Source: Undibacterium sp. (GTDB lineage Bacteria > Pseudomonadota > Gammaproteobacteria > Burkholderiales > Burkholderiaceae_D). Taken from it: a stretch of 42,505 nt of DNA. The position numbers were made by a program, and so were the translations under genes. This document shows positions 8,763 to 21,140 of this stretch, one piece after another. The notes under the pieces are model-generated. The model did no database searches, was not told the origin of the DNA, and was given only the letters and a program-made list of their open reading frames with translations. Numbering within the stretch: position 1 is the stretch's first letter; each line of letters opens with the position of its first letter. The stretch spans positions 1 through 42,505 of the forward strand of contig NZ_JAUSFI010000085.1 of assembly GCF_030651495.1 (NCBI RefSeq), read 5' to 3'.

Positions 8763-9929
8763 TTATTCTTTAATGCTAGATCTAAAAGGTGTTCTCTCAT
8801 TTAATTCGTTAAGCTGCTGCTCGATGCCACCACTCTCTCGTTTCAGGAAATCAGCAACTGCATTTGAAAATGCGCTTTCTGATAAATGGTGTGCAGAGAT
8901 GGTTTTTTGAGGTAAAAATCCCCGCGCCATCTTATGCTCACCTTGAGCCCCACCTTCAAAGACCTTAATTTTATTCCGAATACAAAATTCTATGGGTTGG
9001 TAGTATGAAGTTTCAAAATGAAGGCATCGAATCTGTTCTAGACACCCCCAATATCTGCCATAGACTGTCCGATCATTATGAATTAACAAGGAAGCGGCAA
9101 TTGGGAGTCCATTTTTTTTGGCAAAAATCAGATGAATATGCTCAGGCATGCTTGCTCCAATTTGTAGAAAAAAATCCAGATTCAGGTAAGGTGTTGAATG
9201 ATGATCCAAATAGGTTTGATCGTAGCAACGTTTGAAGAATAACCAATCAATTTCCGTCATCTCTTTGCCGCTTATGTGCTGAAATTCAACCCCAGCCTCC
9301 GCAACTTTACGTCGTTCCGCAAGAATATTCTTGCGCTTTTTTTGCTCTAATCCAAAGAGAAATTCTTCAAAATTTGCATACCCTTGATTTAGCCAGTGAA
9401 ACTGTATGCCTTGGCGCATTAGAAATCCTGCATCATGTAAGATGAGAGCTTCTTCAATCGACGGGAATAGAATGTGCGTTGATGAAAAGTGACTGGATGT
9501 TTGAAATTGTATAAGCTCATGCAATAGTGCTTGTTGTGCCAATGGGTCTTTTGCGATCAGGCGATTGCCAGTAACTGGTGTAAATGGAATCGCCGAGAGT
9601 AATTTGGGATAATAAGCCAAGCCATGTCGATGATAGGCATCGGCCCAAGCCCAATCAAACACGTACTCTCCATAAGAATGGTTTTTTTCATATAGTGGCA
9701 GTGCGGCTACCAGCGATTCGTCTTCCCAGAGCGTAAGATAACAAGCTCTCCAGCCTGTTCGTTCGCAAGCTGAACCCGATTCGTGCAATGCATGCAAAAA
9801 TGCGTAAGATAGGAAAGGATTAGCGTTTGGCTGGAGCTGGACTAACTGGTCCCATTGTTTCTGTCCAACATCGGCCAGAGAATCCATGACGCGCATGCGA
9901 TAATGTGTTTGCTCAGGTATTAGGTTCAT
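8763..9929 (-). CDS. FemAB/GNAT-like acyltransferase (DUF482 family)
   Basis: A 388-residue protein of the COG3146/DUF482 group (FemAB-like, GNAT fold). Visible signatures are WADAYHRHGLAYYPKL, the KKRKNILAERRKV segment and the C-terminal FEGGAQGEHKMARGFLP block. The family is annotated as a predicted N-acyltransferase; its substrate is not established. It diverges from nadE with only 42 bp between the start codons, so their promoters must overlap. It lies 59 bp upstream of the kinase gene on the same strand and could share a transcript with it. Confidence 0.85.
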   Translation of the reverse strand: MNLIPEQTHYRMRVMDSLADVGQKQWDQLVQLQPNANPFLSYAFLHALHESGSACERTGWRACYLTLWEDESLVAALPLYEKNHSYGEYVFDWAWADAYHRHGLAYYPKLLSAIPFTPVTGNRLIAKDPLAQQALLHELIQFQTSSHFSSTHILFPSIEEALILHDAGFLMRQGIQFHWLNQGYANFEEFLFGLEQKKRKNILAERRKVAEAGVEFQHISGKEMTEIDWLFFKRCYDQTYLDHHSTPYLNLDFFLQIGASMPEHIHLIFAKKNGLPIAASLLIHNDRTVYGRYWGCLEQIRCLHFETSYYQPIEFCIRNKIKVFEGGAQGEHKMARGFLPQKTISAHHLSESAFSNAVADFLKRESGGIEQQLNELNERTPFRSSIKE

Positions 9930-9971
9930 TTATTAATTCATTTTATTGATTCAAATCAGATTTAAACTACT

Positions 9972-11585
9972 ATGACAGTAAAAGTTGCTATTGCGCAAAT
10001 GAACAGCATTGTCGGTGATCTTACAGGGAATGCTGTTAAAATTTTTGATTATGTACAGCGCGCCATGAAACAAGGCGCTGATATAGTTGTGACTCCAGAA
10101 CTCTCTCTGGTTGGATATCCCCCTGAAGATTTATTGCTTCGTTCAGCATTTTATTCAAAATCCAGTGAGACCTTGCTGATTTTAGCCGAACAATTGAAGC
10201 AGTTTGTCGATGTACACGTACTTGTTGGTCACCCCCTGCAGCAGAATGGTATGCGCTTTAACGCTGTTTCGGTGCTACTAAACGGGACTGTACTGACTAC
10301 ATACTGTAAACATAATTTGCCCAATGATATGGTGTTTGATGAGAAACGTTATTTTTCTTCATCTAGTGAATCAGTGGTATTTACGGTAAAAGGAATCCGT
10401 TTCGGTATCAATATTTGTGAGGATACCTGGTATCCAGATGCGCCACGAGGGGCCCGTGATGCCGGCGCGCAAGTCTTATTGGTACCGAACGGTTCGCCTT
10501 TCCATATGAGTAAGCAGCATTTACGCTTTGATGTGATGCGTGCGAATGTAACTGCACAGGGATTATCTCTAGTGTATGCGAATTTGGTTGGTGGTCAGGA
10601 TGAATTGATTTTTGATGGCAATTCATTCGTGATGCGCCAAGATGGCGCAGTGTGCGCACGACTGAAGCACTGTCAAGCAGATTTGCAAATTATTGAGTTT
10701 GACGGAGCAACACCAAAGATGGGCGCGATTGCTGAACCTCTTTCAACGGAAGCCCAGATTTATCAGGCATTGGTGTTGGGCGTTCATGATTACGTCACCA
10801 AGAATGGTTTTCCTAGTGTTCTTATTGGATTATCAGGTGGCGTTGACTCTGCATTAACGCTGGCAATTGCCGTCGATGCATTAGGATCAGATAAAGTAAG
10901 AACAGTGATGATGCCGTCTCCTTATACCGCAGAGATTTCCTGGCTTGATTCACGCGAAATGGCTAAACGTATTAATGTCAGGTATGACGAAATTTCTATC
11001 AACGATTGCTTTTTAGCTTTCCAAAATACGCTGAGCCAGGAATTTTCTGGTTTGCCTGAAGACACAACAGAAGAAAATATTCAGGCACGGATACGTGGCA
11101 CTATCCTGATGGCGTTATCAAATAAATATGGCTCCATTGTGTTAACTACAGGTAATAAAAGTGAAATGGCAGTGGGTTACTGCACTCTATATGGCGATAT
11201 GGCAGGTGGGTTTGCAGTGATTAAAGATATTGCGAAAACACTGGTTTATCGCTTATGCGACTACAGAAATAGTCTATCTCAAGTGATACCAGAAAGGATT
11301 CTTACTCGTGCACCGTCTGCTGAGCTAAGACCCGATCAGACAGATCAAGATTCATTACCTTCTTACGATATTTTAGATGGCATCATGGCACTGTATATGG
11401 AAGAAAATCAAGCGCGTGCCGATATTGTTACAGCGGGATATCGTATAGAAGATGTTGAACGCATCACGAGTCTAATTAAAATAAATGAATACAAGCGACG
11501 TCAGGCACCAGTTGGCATTCGCATTACACATCGCGCATTTGGTCGCGATTGGCGTTATCCGATTACTTCCAAATTTCGCGACTAA
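9972..11585 (+). CDS. nadE: Glutamine-dependent NAD+ synthetase
   Basis: Amidates nicotinic acid adenine dinucleotide to NAD+, using ammonia from glutamine. The 537-residue protein has an N-terminal nitrilase-type glutaminase domain with the E43-K113-C149 triad (TPELSLVGYP, YCKHNLPN, NICEDTW) and a C-terminal synthetase domain with the ATP pyrophosphatase P-loop SGGVDS at 288-293. Both active sites are complete, so it is a two-domain, glutamine-using form. It is followed 48 bp later by glnB. Confidence 0.96.
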   Translation: MTVKVAIAQMNSIVGDLTGNAVKIFDYVQRAMKQGADIVVTPELSLVGYPPEDLLLRSAFYSKSSETLLILAEQLKQFVDVHVLVGHPLQQNGMRFNAVSVLLNGTVLTTYCKHNLPNDMVFDEKRYFSSSSESVVFTVKGIRFGINICEDTWYPDAPRGARDAGAQVLLVPNGSPFHMSKQHLRFDVMRANVTAQGLSLVYANLVGGQDELIFDGNSFVMRQDGAVCARLKHCQADLQIIEFDGATPKMGAIAEPLSTEAQIYQALVLGVHDYVTKNGFPSVLIGLSGGVDSALTLAIAVDALGSDKVRTVMMPSPYTAEISWLDSREMAKRINVRYDEISINDCFLAFQNTLSQEFSGLPEDTTEENIQARIRGTILMALSNKYGSIVLTTGNKSEMAVGYCTLYGDMAGGFAVIKDIAKTLVYRLCDYRNSLSQVIPERILTRAPSAELRPDQTDQDSLPSYDILDGIMALYMEENQARADIVTAGYRIEDVERITSLIKINEYKRRQAPVGIRITHRAFGRDWRYPITSKFRD

Positions 11586-11972
<387 letters not shown>

Positions 11973-11998
11973 TAAAGAAAATATGATAGGTACAATTT

Positions 11999-13150
11999 AT
12001 GACTGATCGGCGTCTTTTTTTATCTAGAATCATCGCAGGCTCTTTGATAATGTCGGCGATCTCGCCCGCATTTGCAGACACTGGTGTAACGGATCAAAAA
12101 ATCGTTCTTGGTCAATCGGCTGCATTTTCTGGCCCAGCTGCACAATTGGGAATACAGCTGCATGCGGGGGCAAAGGCTTACTTTGATCAAACCAATGCAC
12201 AGGGTGGGGTATTCGGTCGCAAGATCGAATTACTTAAAATAGACGATAAATATGAAGCCGATCTTGCTGCGGCAAATACCAAAAAACTGATCGAAACAGA
12301 TGAGGTATTTGCCTTGTTCGGCTATGTTGGGACTCCCACCAGCAATGCCGCATTGCCGATATTTACCCAGGCGAAAGTGCCATTTTTTGCTCCATTTACT
12401 GGTGCCCAGTCCTTACGCGAACCGTTCAATCGTCAAATATTCAATATACGTGCAAGCTATTTCGATGAGACTGAATATCTTGTTGAGCGACTGGTACGTA
12501 CCGGATTGAAAAATATCGCAGTATTTTACCAAAACGATGCATACGGTAAAGCTGGTCTGGCGGGTGTTGAGCGGGCACTCAAAAAAATGAATGTGGAGAT
12601 GATTGAAGTGGCCACTGTTGAACGTAACAGTGTTGACGTGGGGAAGGCGGTCGAAAAACTACTGCCCAAGCGTCCTGATGCGATCATTCAGATTAGTGCT
12701 TATGCTTCTTGCGCTGCTTATATCAAGGAAATGAGAAAGGCTGGCTATACAGGACAATTTTATAATGTGTCATTTGTTGGAAGCAAGGCTTTGGCCGACG
12801 TATTAGGAAAAGAGGGGCCAGGTGTCGTTATTTCCCAGGTAGTACCATTTCCTTGGCACGCGGCTACCCCTGTGGTCAGCGAATATACTAAAGTTATGAA
12901 CAAGGCAGGGATACAAGATCTAAATTTTTCAAGTCTAGAAGGTTTTATTGCGGCCAAAGTGTTTGTTGAGGGGTTAAAGCGCGCGGGACGAAATCTAACT
13001 AGGGAGCGACTGATCGCCGCTTTAGAATCGATTAATACTGGTAATTATGATCTGGGTGGATTTGACGTCAACTTTTCCCATAACAGTCACAATGGATCAA
13101 AATTTGTCGACATGACTGTGATTAGTAAAGATGGAAAATTCCGCAATTGA
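11999..13150 (+). CDS. Periplasmic substrate-binding protein, LivK-like
   Basis: A 383-residue type I periplasmic binding protein (Peripla_BP_6, branched-chain amino acid class). It begins with a basic n-region and hydrophobic core ending in SAISPAFA, a likely signal peptidase I site near residue 26, followed by KIVLGQSAAFSGPAAQLG, the usual family opening. No permease or ATPase genes are adjacent, so it is an orphan receptor; the ligand could be an amino acid, amide or aromatic acid. It starts 26 bp after glnB and ends 5 bp from the converging smr gene with no visible terminator. Confidence 0.9.
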   Translation: MTDRRLFLSRIIAGSLIMSAISPAFADTGVTDQKIVLGQSAAFSGPAAQLGIQLHAGAKAYFDQTNAQGGVFGRKIELLKIDDKYEADLAAANTKKLIETDEVFALFGYVGTPTSNAALPIFTQAKVPFFAPFTGAQSLREPFNRQIFNIRASYFDETEYLVERLVRTGLKNIAVFYQNDAYGKAGLAGVERALKKMNVEMIEVATVERNSVDVGKAVEKLLPKRPDAIIQISAYASCAAYIKEMRKAGYTGQFYNVSFVGSKALADVLGKEGPGVVISQVVPFPWHAATPVVSEYTKVMNKAGIQDLNFSSLEGFIAAKVFVEGLKRAGRNLTRERLIAALESINTGNYDLGGFDVNFSHNSHNGSKFVDMTVISKDGKFRN

Positions 13151-13155
13151 TCAAC

Positions 13156-13794
13156 TTATCCTTTTAATAAAACGATCAAAGCTCCTGCGCCACCATCTGC
13201 AGCGGTGGCTTGACTGTATGCAAGTACTTCGTCTTTTTGTATCAGCCAGTTCCTGACCTTGTGCTTCAACACCGGTTCCTTATTTACGGAGCCTAGTCCC
13301 TTGCCATGAATAATGCGTACGCAACGAGTGCCGTTACGTGCGCATTTTCGTAAAAATTCTCCCAGATTATCCCTTGCCTGATCTCTGCGCATACCGTGCA
13401 GATCTAGTTCAGCTTGGATGACCCATTGACCCTTACGTAATTTTTTCGCGACATCTATTCCAATGCCTTGCCGAGTGTAAGAGAGGTCCCCATCTGTTTC
13501 TATCAGTGAGTCCGCATCAAATTCATCAGATAGCGATTCTCGTAAAGCGGCACGCTCGTCAGCCTGGTGTTGAAAAGGGCGTGGTTGTGGTCTTAATGGT
13601 GATGGTTGGTATTTTTCGTTAATTTTTAATTGTGTAAACTCACCGATGCTTGAACGAAAAATATTTGATTCTATTGTTTCTTGCTTTTCTCTTTCAAGTC
13701 GTTCGTATTCAGCGCGCTGGCGCGCTGTTTCCTTTTGTTTTAATTGCAGACCCAAGTTTTTTAGATCCGCAAAATTTTTCAATGAGGCAGGCAT
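13156..13794 (-). CDS. Smr-domain protein
   Basis: A 212-residue protein with a charged, coiled-coil-prone N-terminal half (KQKETARQRAEYERLEREKQ) and a C-terminal Smr domain. The two Smr signatures are ELDLHGMRRDQARDNL and RIIHGKGLGS. Smr domains act as DNA or RNA endonucleases or structure-binding modules (MutS2, YdaL/SmrA/SmrB); the stand-alone form resembles SmrA/SmrB. SmrB-type rescue of collided ribosomes is possible but not demonstrable here. It lies 18 bp downstream of trxB on the same strand, probably in one operon. Confidence 0.88.
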   Translation of the reverse strand: MPASLKNFADLKNLGLQLKQKETARQRAEYERLEREKQETIESNIFRSSIGEFTQLKINEKYQPSPLRPQPRPFQHQADERAALRESLSDEFDADSLIETDGDLSYTRQGIGIDVAKKLRKGQWVIQAELDLHGMRRDQARDNLGEFLRKCARNGTRCVRIIHGKGLGSVNKEPVLKHKVRNWLIQKDEVLAYSQATAADGGAGALIVLLKG

Positions 13795-13812
13795 AGTCTC
13801 AGGATTATCTGA

Positions 13813-14829
<1,017 letters not shown>

Positions 14830-15033
14830 TTACGAAATTTTATGTAGTTTTTCTAATGCGACATTATCGAACAAAAGTGCATAGAATTATAGACGAATAC
14901 CTCATAAGCAGTTGGCCTACGGTCAGATAAGTATCAATCAAAATTTCATATTCATGACCGAATGGGTACTTACATGTATATCTTGTTAGCATTTATGTCC
15001 TACAATCGTGTCTGGCTGTTTTCTCTATGATTT

Positions 15034-17358
15034 ATGACTAATACTAACGAAGCCTACACACGTAATCAAAACAGCACATCTGCGCCACCCTTGCCGAATC
15101 GTCTAGTTATTTTATTGACCGAGGCTCGTTGGATCGTATTTGCAGCACTTTGTGTTTATTTAATTCTCATATTATTTAGCTATTCAAAAGTTGATCCTGG
15201 ATGGTCGCATGCCAGCGTGGTTCCACATATTCACAATATGGGTGGTCGTGTTGGTGCTTGGTTTGCAGATTTGTTTTTATTCATTTTTGGTTTGTCTGCA
15301 TGGTGGTTTTGCGTCGTGTTATTGCGACTGCTTTGGAATGGCTATCGCCAAATGTCTAAGCCCTTATTGATTGATGCAGAAGAAGAAATACATGGCTACG
15401 AGAAATTCATTCAGATGGCTGGCTTCGCACTGCTGATAGCCGGTAGTATGGGAATCGAATACTTGAGAATGTATTCCATGACTATCGAACTTCCGCGAGC
15501 TCCCGGTGGAGTATTGGGTGAAATAATTGGCAGCACCGCTTTTTCTGCATTTGGTTTTACTGGTGCCACTCTTCTATTGCTGTTGCTTTTTGCTCTCGGA
15601 TTAAGTCTATATTTTCATATTTCTTGGCTTCAGGTTGCAGAGAATGTTGGTAAATCAATTGAATCGGTGGTTGAATTTGTCGGGCGTAAATATACTGCAC
15701 GGGAAGACCGTCGCGTAGGACAGACCGCGTCCGTTAAGCGCGAAGAAGTGCTGGTGCAGGAAAGAGCAAAAATCGTTGAAGCGCCACCGATACGCATAGA
15801 ACCGCAAGTGGTAGCAGTTCAAAAATCAGAGCGAATAGAAAAGGAACGACAGGTATCATTATTTAATGATATGCCAGACAACAATTTACCACCATTATCT
15901 CTGTTGGATGAAGCTCCAGTCACGCAAGAAACGGTCAGCATCGAAACTCTGGAATTCACCAGCCGCTTGATTGAGAAAAAACTCTCTGATTTTGGAGTAG
16001 ATGCCAAAGTGATTGCGGCGTATCCGGGGCCAGTGATTACTCGTTATGAGATAGAGCCTGCGACTGGTGTAAAAGGTAGCCAAATTGTCGGATTAGCTCG
16101 TGATTTGGCTCGTTCCTTATCGCTGACATCAATCCGCGTTGTCGAAACTATTCCCGGTAAAAATTGCATGGGCTTGGAATTGCCGAATCCAAAGCGCCAG
16201 ATTGTGCGTTTGACTGAAATTTTGGGATCCAAAGTCTACAATGACAGTGTGTCAAGTCTGACGGTAGCTTTGGGTAAAGATATTGCAGGACATCCAGTGG
16301 TCGCTGATCTCGCAAAAATGCCGCATTTATTGGTCGCGGGTACTACCGGGTCAGGTAAATCCGTCGGCATCAATGCCACGATTTTATCTTTATTGTACAA
16401 GTCTGACCCGAATGATGTACGGATGATATTAATTGACCCGAAAATGCTGGAAATGTCAGTCTATGAAGGCATCCCACATTTGCTAGCGCCGGTTGTTACT
16501 GATATGCGTCAGGCTGCTCATGCGTTAAATTGGGCGGTTGCCGAAATGGAGCGACGCTATAAGTTAATGTCTAAGCTAGGCGTGCGTAATCTGGCTGGAT
16601 ATAACGTTAAGATCGCCGAGGCTGAAAAACGCGAGGAACATATCCCCAATCCATTTAGTCTGACACCAGATGCGCCAGAACCGCTTGAAAAATTACCCAC
16701 CATCGTGATTATTATTGATGAACTGGCCGATTTGATGATGGTAGTTGGCAAAAAGGTGGAAGAACTGATCGCACGCATTGCACAGAAAGCCCGTGCTGCA
16801 GGCCTACATTTGATTTTAGCAACACAACGTCCATCGGTGGACGTGATCACGGGTTTAATTAAAGCCAATATTCCGACCCGGATTGCTTTTCAGGTTAGCA
16901 GTAAAATTGATTCACGTACTATCCTCGACCAAATGGGAGCAGAATCGTTATTGGGTATGGGTGATATGCTGTACATGCCACCCGGTACTGGTTTGCCAGT
17001 ACGCGTGCACGGCGCTTTTGTTTCAGATGAAGAAGTCCATCGGGTAGTCAAGTATTTGAAAGCGCAAGGTGAACCAAATTATATTGAAGGCATCTTAGAA
17101 GGCGGAGTGCTAGAAGAGAGTGCAGATGGCATGCCTGTAGCCGAGGGGGGCAACGAAGCCGATGTCTTGTATGATCAGGCCGTAGCCATCGTGCTCAAAA
17201 ATCGACGTGCCTCAATCTCCTTAGTACAACGCCATTTACGCATAGGCTATAACCGCGCCGCTCGCTTACTTGAGCAAATGGAGCAGAGTGGGGTGGTTTC
17301 AACCATGCAATCGAATGGCAATCGGGAGATACTTGTCCCCGCAGGAAATACTGAATAG
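15034..17358 (+). CDS. ftsK: DNA translocase FtsK
   Basis: Septal DNA motor that clears chromosome termini and activates XerCD recombination at dif. The 774-residue protein has an N-terminal membrane domain with four hydrophobic segments within about residues 28-195, a short linker, the RecA-like motor with Walker A GTTGSGKS (K442) and Walker B IIIDELAD (D562), and a C-terminal winged-helix gamma domain ([22 protein letters not shown]). The linker is short relative to E. coli FtsK. The 237-bp region between it and trxB should hold both promoters. lolA and rarA follow. Confidence 0.96.
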   Translation: MTNTNEAYTRNQNSTSAPPLPNRLVILLTEARWIVFAALCVYLILILFSYSKVDPGWSHASVVPHIHNMGGRVGAWFADLFLFIFGLSAWWFCVVLLRLLWNGYRQMSKPLLIDAEEEIHGYEKFIQMAGFALLIAGSMGIEYLRMYSMTIELPRAPGGVLGEIIGSTAFSAFGFTGATLLLLLLFALGLSLYFHISWLQVAENVGKSIESVVEFVGRKYTAREDRRVGQTASVKREEVLVQERAKIVEAPPIRIEPQVVAVQKSERIEKERQVSLFNDMPDNNLPPLSLLDEAPVTQETVSIETLEFTSRLIEKKLSDFGVDAKVIAAYPGPVITRYEIEPATGVKGSQIVGLARDLARSLSLTSIRVVETIPGKNCMGLELPNPKRQIVRLTEILGSKVYNDSVSSLTVALGKDIAGHPVVADLAKMPHLLVAGTTGSGKSVGINATILSLLYKSDPNDVRMILIDPKMLEMSVYEGIPHLLAPVVTDMRQAAHALNWAVAEMERRYKLMSKLGVRNLAGYNVKIAEAEKREEHIPNPFSLTPDAPEPLEKLPTIVIIIDELADLMMVVGKKVEELIARIAQKARAAGLHLILATQRPSVDVITGLIKANIPTRIAFQVSSKIDSRTILDQMGAESLLGMGDMLYMPPGTGLPVRVHGAFVSDEEVHRVVKYLKAQGEPNYIEGILEGGVLEESADGMPVAEGGNEADVLYDQAVAIVLKNRRASISLVQRHLRIGYNRAARLLEQMEQSGVVSTMQSNGNREILVPAGNTE

Positions 17359-17455
17359 GCGAGTCAAGGGCATCGTCGTAGATGAAAAGTACGCTCTGAA
17401 ACTCTCCGAATGCTTGTTTAAATTCATAATCCGCAAGAATTAACCAGGAAATATT

Positions 17456-18088
17456 TTGAATAATCGTGTACTCATTAAACTGCTTACTTCCATTGTCATC
17501 AGTTTTCCTCTATTGGCGAATGCCTCTGCACTAGAACAGTTCAAGGCTTTTGTCGCGAATACTAAAAGTGCGAAAGGTGAGTTTTCTCAGCAACAGATCA
17601 AAATGGTGAATGGTAGCCCAAAAATCAGCAAGACCGCTACCGGCAATTTCATGTTCGCCCGTCCAGGTAAATTTATCTGGACCTATCTAAAACCGTACGA
17701 ACAAAGCTTGCAAACTGATGGCGACCAGCTCTACATCTACGACAAAGATCTTAATCAGGTCACCATTAAAGCACTTGGCGGTGCGTTAGGTGCCAGTCCC
17801 GCAGCAATTTTGTTTGGCAGCACTGAACTGGAAAAGAATTTCAATCTGAAAGAAGTAGGTGCAAAACAGGGACTGGAGTGGCTGGAGGCGACGCCTAAAT
17901 CTAAGGACAGTCAATTTGAGCACATCGGGATAGGTATGAAAGATGGGCTGCCTATTGCCTTGGAGTTGCGTGACAGCTTTGGACAAATCTCCCTGGTGAC
18001 GCTGAAAGACGTAGAAAAAAATCCTTCCCTTAAAGCTGATCAGTTCAAGTTTACTGTACCCACCGGAGCAGATGTTTTTCGCCAATGA
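17456..18088 (+). CDS. lolA: Outer-membrane lipoprotein chaperone LolA
   Basis: Periplasmic carrier that ferries lipoproteins from LolCDE to the outer membrane. The 210-residue protein has a signal peptide ending in PLLANASA and the LolA pattern GEFSQQQ...[21 protein letters not shown]. The start is a TTG at 17456, chosen because a CAGGAA ribosome-binding sequence lies about 6 bp upstream and the signal peptide starts there. It overlaps rarA by 4 bp (ATGA at 18085-18088), a conserved ftsK-lolA-rarA arrangement. Confidence 0.95.
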   Translation: MNNRVLIKLLTSIVISFPLLANASALEQFKAFVANTKSAKGEFSQQQIKMVNGSPKISKTATGNFMFARPGKFIWTYLKPYEQSLQTDGDQLYIYDKDLNQVTIKALGGALGASPAAILFGSTELEKNFNLKEVGAKQGLEWLEATPKSKDSQFEHIGIGMKDGLPIALELRDSFGQISLVTLKDVEKNPSLKADQFKFTVPTGADVFRQ

Positions 18089-19383
18089 ATTCGTTAAAAA
18101 AAAATAGCCCTTTAGCGGAGCGTTTGCGTCCTGCTACGCTAGATGAAGTGATCGGCCAACAGCATCTGCTGGGAAGCGGCAAACCTTTACGTGTCGCTTT
18201 TGAATCGGGTCAGCCACATTCCATGATTTTGTGGGGACCACCAGGTGTAGGAAAAACCACTTTAGCTCGATTAATGGCAGATGCTTTTGAATCTGAATTT
18301 ATCGCGTTGTCGGCAGTATTGTCGGGCGTTAAGGACATTCGTGAAGCAGTAGAGCGTGCGCAAATTTTGCAGGCAAACTCGCAACGGCGCACTATTTTAT
18401 TCGTCGATGAAGTGCATCGTTTTAATAAAAGTCAGCAAGATGCTTTTTTACCGCATGTAGAAAGTGGTTTATTTACTTTTATCGGTGCTACTACCGAAAA
18501 CCCGTCCTTTGAAGTCAACGGCGCTTTGCTGTCGCGTGCTTCCGTCTATGTGTTGAAATCGCTGACAGATGCAGATCTTGAGATGATGGTGGACCGTGCC
18601 TGTCAAAGAGAATTGGCCGGGTTGCAATTTGCCGTCGATGCCAAGGCCAGTTTGATTGCCAGCGCAGATGGTGATGGTCGCAAACTTTTGAATAATCTTG
18701 ATATCAGCGCGCGTGCCGCTACCGCCAAAGGCATGTCGAAAGTCGATAGTATATTGCTGGCAGAATGTCTGGGTGATGCTTTGCGGCACTTCGATAAAGG
18801 TGGAGATGCTTTTTATGATCAGATTTCTGCCTTGCATAAATCAGTACGCGGCTCCAATCCCGATGCTGCTTTGTACTGGTTAGTGCGTATGCTTGATGGT
18901 GGTGCGGACCCGCGTTATCTGACGCGCCGGCTCGTCCGGATGGCGAGTGAAGATATCGGTTTAGCTGATCCGCGTGCTTTACGTATTACTTTGGATGCTG
19001 CTGAAACTTACGAAAGACTGGGCTCACCAGAAGGTGAATTGGCATTAGCCGAAGCGGTAATTTATCTTGCTTGCGCCGCCAAATCCAATGCCGTATATAT
19101 CGCCTACAATACAGTGCGAGCTTTTATCGCCAAAGATAAATCGCGCACAGTACCCGAACATTTGCGCAATGCACCGACTAAGCTAATGAAAGAACTGGGC
19201 TACGGTAAACTATATCGTTATGCGCATGATGAGCCAGATGCATATGCAGCAGGAGAAACTTACTTACCTGAGGGCTTGGAAGGGCAGCGCTGGTATCGAC
19301 CAGTGCCTCGTGGATTAGAGATCAAGATCGCCGATAAGTTGGCCCACTTGCGTAAACTGGATGCGGATTCGCCTAAAGGTTAA
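18085..19383 (+). CDS. rarA: Replication-associated recombination protein A
   Basis: AAA+ ATPase (RarA/MgsA, WRNIP1 family) acting at stalled replication forks. At 432 residues it has normal length. Walker A is GPPGVGKTT (51-59), Walker B is LFVDEVHRF with DEVH at 108-111, and sensor 1 is [10 protein letters not shown]. The C-terminal tetramerisation domain ([22 protein letters not shown]) is present. Start overlap with lolA implies translational coupling. Confidence 0.96.
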   Translation: MNSLKKNSPLAERLRPATLDEVIGQQHLLGSGKPLRVAFESGQPHSMILWGPPGVGKTTLARLMADAFESEFIALSAVLSGVKDIREAVERAQILQANSQRRTILFVDEVHRFNKSQQDAFLPHVESGLFTFIGATTENPSFEVNGALLSRASVYVLKSLTDADLEMMVDRACQRELAGLQFAVDAKASLIASADGDGRKLLNNLDISARAATAKGMSKVDSILLAECLGDALRHFDKGGDAFYDQISALHKSVRGSNPDAALYWLVRMLDGGADPRYLTRRLVRMASEDIGLADPRALRITLDAAETYERLGSPEGELALAEAVIYLACAAKSNAVYIAYNTVRAFIAKDKSRTVPEHLRNAPTKLMKELGYGKLYRYAHDEPDAYAAGETYLPEGLEGQRWYRPVPRGLEIKIADKLAHLRKLDADSPKG

Positions 19384-19455
19384 GGATAAAGCCATAACTC
19401 AGCGAGGTTGTTCGGTATTTGGGGGATGAGATAAATGATAGTGTAACTTAATATT

Positions 19456-19493
19456 AAAAAAATAAACCACCAGTGATTGACGGTTTATTTTTT
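19456..19493. terminator. Bidirectional terminator between rarA and the ALDH gene
   Basis: An A-run plus AATAAACC (19456-19468) pairs with GGTTTATT plus a T-run (19482-19493) around a 13-nt loop. It lies between two converging genes, rarA and the aldehyde dehydrogenase gene, and works in both directions. Confidence 0.75.
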
Positions 19494-19515
19494 CAACTTA
19501 CCATATCATTATTGA

Positions 19516-21033
19516 TCAAATATCAAAACTGATGCCTTGCGCTAAAGGTAATGCATTGCTGTAGTTTACTGTATTGGTAGAGCGGCGCATATACGCTTTC
19601 CAGGAATCAGATCCAGATTCACGTCCGCCTCCGGTGTCTTTTTCGCCACCAAAAGCACCGCCAATTTCAGCTCCACTCGGTCCGATGTTGACGTTCGCGA
19701 TACCGCAATCGCTACCGCTGTCTGACATAAAGTTTTCTGCTTCGCGCATATCCGTAGTGAAAATACTCGAGGACAGTCCTTGTGGCACGTCATTGTTCCA
19801 AGTGATCGCTTGTTGCAGATCTGTGTAACGCACAATGTACATGATAGGTGCAAAAGTTTCGTGATGCATGGCAGCGGTTTGGCTCGGCATCTCTACCAAT
19901 GATGGACGTACATAAAAAGCACCCTCGCAGCCTGGGACATCGACGCGTTGGCCGCCAAATACTTTTCCGTGCTCAGCCATTGCAGCAGCAAGGGCAGTTT
20001 GCATGTTATCGAATGCCGCCTGATCAATCAATGGGCCGATTAAGGTGGATTTTTCAAGTGGGTTACCAATTGGTAGGCCTTCATAGATCTTTTTCAGGCG
20101 TGGCACAACGATGTCATATACGCTCTCATGCACGAATAGTCGTCTCAATGTCGTACAGCGCTGGCCAGCAGTGCCGACTGCTGAAAAAGTTATTCCTCTC
20201 AATGCCATTTCTAGATCTGCGCTAGGTGCCACGATCATGGCATTGTTGCCGCCCAGTTCAAGAATTGCGCGTGCCAGGCGTTTGGCGCAAATTTCTGCTA
20301 CCTGGCGCCCCATGCGTGTGCTGCCAGTTGCACTGACCAGCACGACACGTTTATCTTCGGCCATTTGCGCGCCAGTGTCGCGACCGCCTATGATCAATTC
20401 AGCTAAACCGGCTGGCGCATCATTGCTGGTGGCATTAAAGCGGGCGAATGCCTTCATGAACAAAGCATGGGTGGCGAGGGCGGTCAGAGGGGTTTTTTCT
20501 GATGGTTTCCAGGTCACGCTATTGCCACAGACAAAAGCCAGTGCAGCATTCCAGGCCCAGACAGCAACTGGGAAATTGAAAGCAGAGATGACGCCAACTA
20601 CACCGATCGGATGCCAGACTTCCATCATGCGGTGACCAGGGCGCTCTGACGCGATTGTCAGGCCATATAGTTGACGCGATAAACCTACGGCGAAATCGCA
20701 AATATCGATCATCTCTTGGACTTCACCCAAGCCTTCTTGTAAAATTTTTCCAGCTTCCAGCGTGACTACTTTTCCCAGCACCTCCTTATGCATCCGCAGT
20801 TCATCACCGAATAAACGCATCAGCTCACCACGGCGTGGTGCCGGTACATTGCGCCATTGCAGAAAAGCAGTATGTGCGCGGTCGATTTTTGTTTTAACCT
20901 GCTCAGCGGTGTCGGCGCGCAAGGTAGCGAGATTTTCACCATTAATTGGTGAAACGCTGGAGATGTCTTGCCCCTGATAGTCGGTGAGTATGACCCCGAG
21001 TTCAGTCAGTAAACTATTGATGTTGTTGTCCAT
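19516..21033 (-). CDS. ALDH7-type aldehyde dehydrogenase (aminoadipate-semialdehyde dehydrogenase-like)
   Basis: A 505-residue NAD(P)+-dependent aldehyde dehydrogenase. ELGGNNAMIV and GTAGQRCTTLRRLF, with catalytic Cys at residue 293, are characteristic of the ALDH7/antiquitin/AmaB branch, which oxidises alpha-aminoadipic semialdehyde (or piperideine-6-carboxylate) to aminoadipate. The start is the ATG at 21033: a GGAG sits 5 bp upstream of it but touches the alternative GTG at 21039. The next gene upstream on the same strand is a saccharopine-dehydrogenase-like enzyme, and an Lrp regulator follows, supporting lysine catabolism. Confidence 0.9.
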   Translation of the reverse strand: MDNNINSLLTELGVILTDYQGQDISSVSPINGENLATLRADTAEQVKTKIDRAHTAFLQWRNVPAPRRGELMRLFGDELRMHKEVLGKVVTLEAGKILQEGLGEVQEMIDICDFAVGLSRQLYGLTIASERPGHRMMEVWHPIGVVGVISAFNFPVAVWAWNAALAFVCGNSVTWKPSEKTPLTALATHALFMKAFARFNATSNDAPAGLAELIIGGRDTGAQMAEDKRVVLVSATGSTRMGRQVAEICAKRLARAILELGGNNAMIVAPSADLEMALRGITFSAVGTAGQRCTTLRRLFVHESVYDIVVPRLKKIYEGLPIGNPLEKSTLIGPLIDQAAFDNMQTALAAAMAEHGKVFGGQRVDVPGCEGAFYVRPSLVEMPSQTAAMHHETFAPIMYIVRYTDLQQAITWNNDVPQGLSSSIFTTDMREAENFMSDSGSDCGIANVNIGPSGAEIGGAFGGEKDTGGGRESGSDSWKAYMRRSTNTVNYSNALPLAQGISFDI

Positions 21034-21073
21034 ATGCACTCCAGATTTTGTAGTACGGGTTACGTAAACAAAG

Positions 21074-21123
21074 AACGAGAACCCGGTTAGAAAGTGTTAT
21101 GCACTTTTTACCGTGTTCTCGTT
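21074..21123 (-). terminator. Long hairpin terminator between the two dehydrogenase genes
   Basis: AACGAGAAC at 21074-21082 pairs with GTTCTCGTT at 21115-21123, with further pairing inside and a long loop. It follows the saccharopine-dehydrogenase-like gene on the minus strand and precedes the ALDH gene, so the two may be only partly co-transcribed. A T-run at 21122-21127 also makes it terminator-like on the plus strand. Confidence 0.6.
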
Positions 21124-21140
21124 TTTTATAAATATCTATT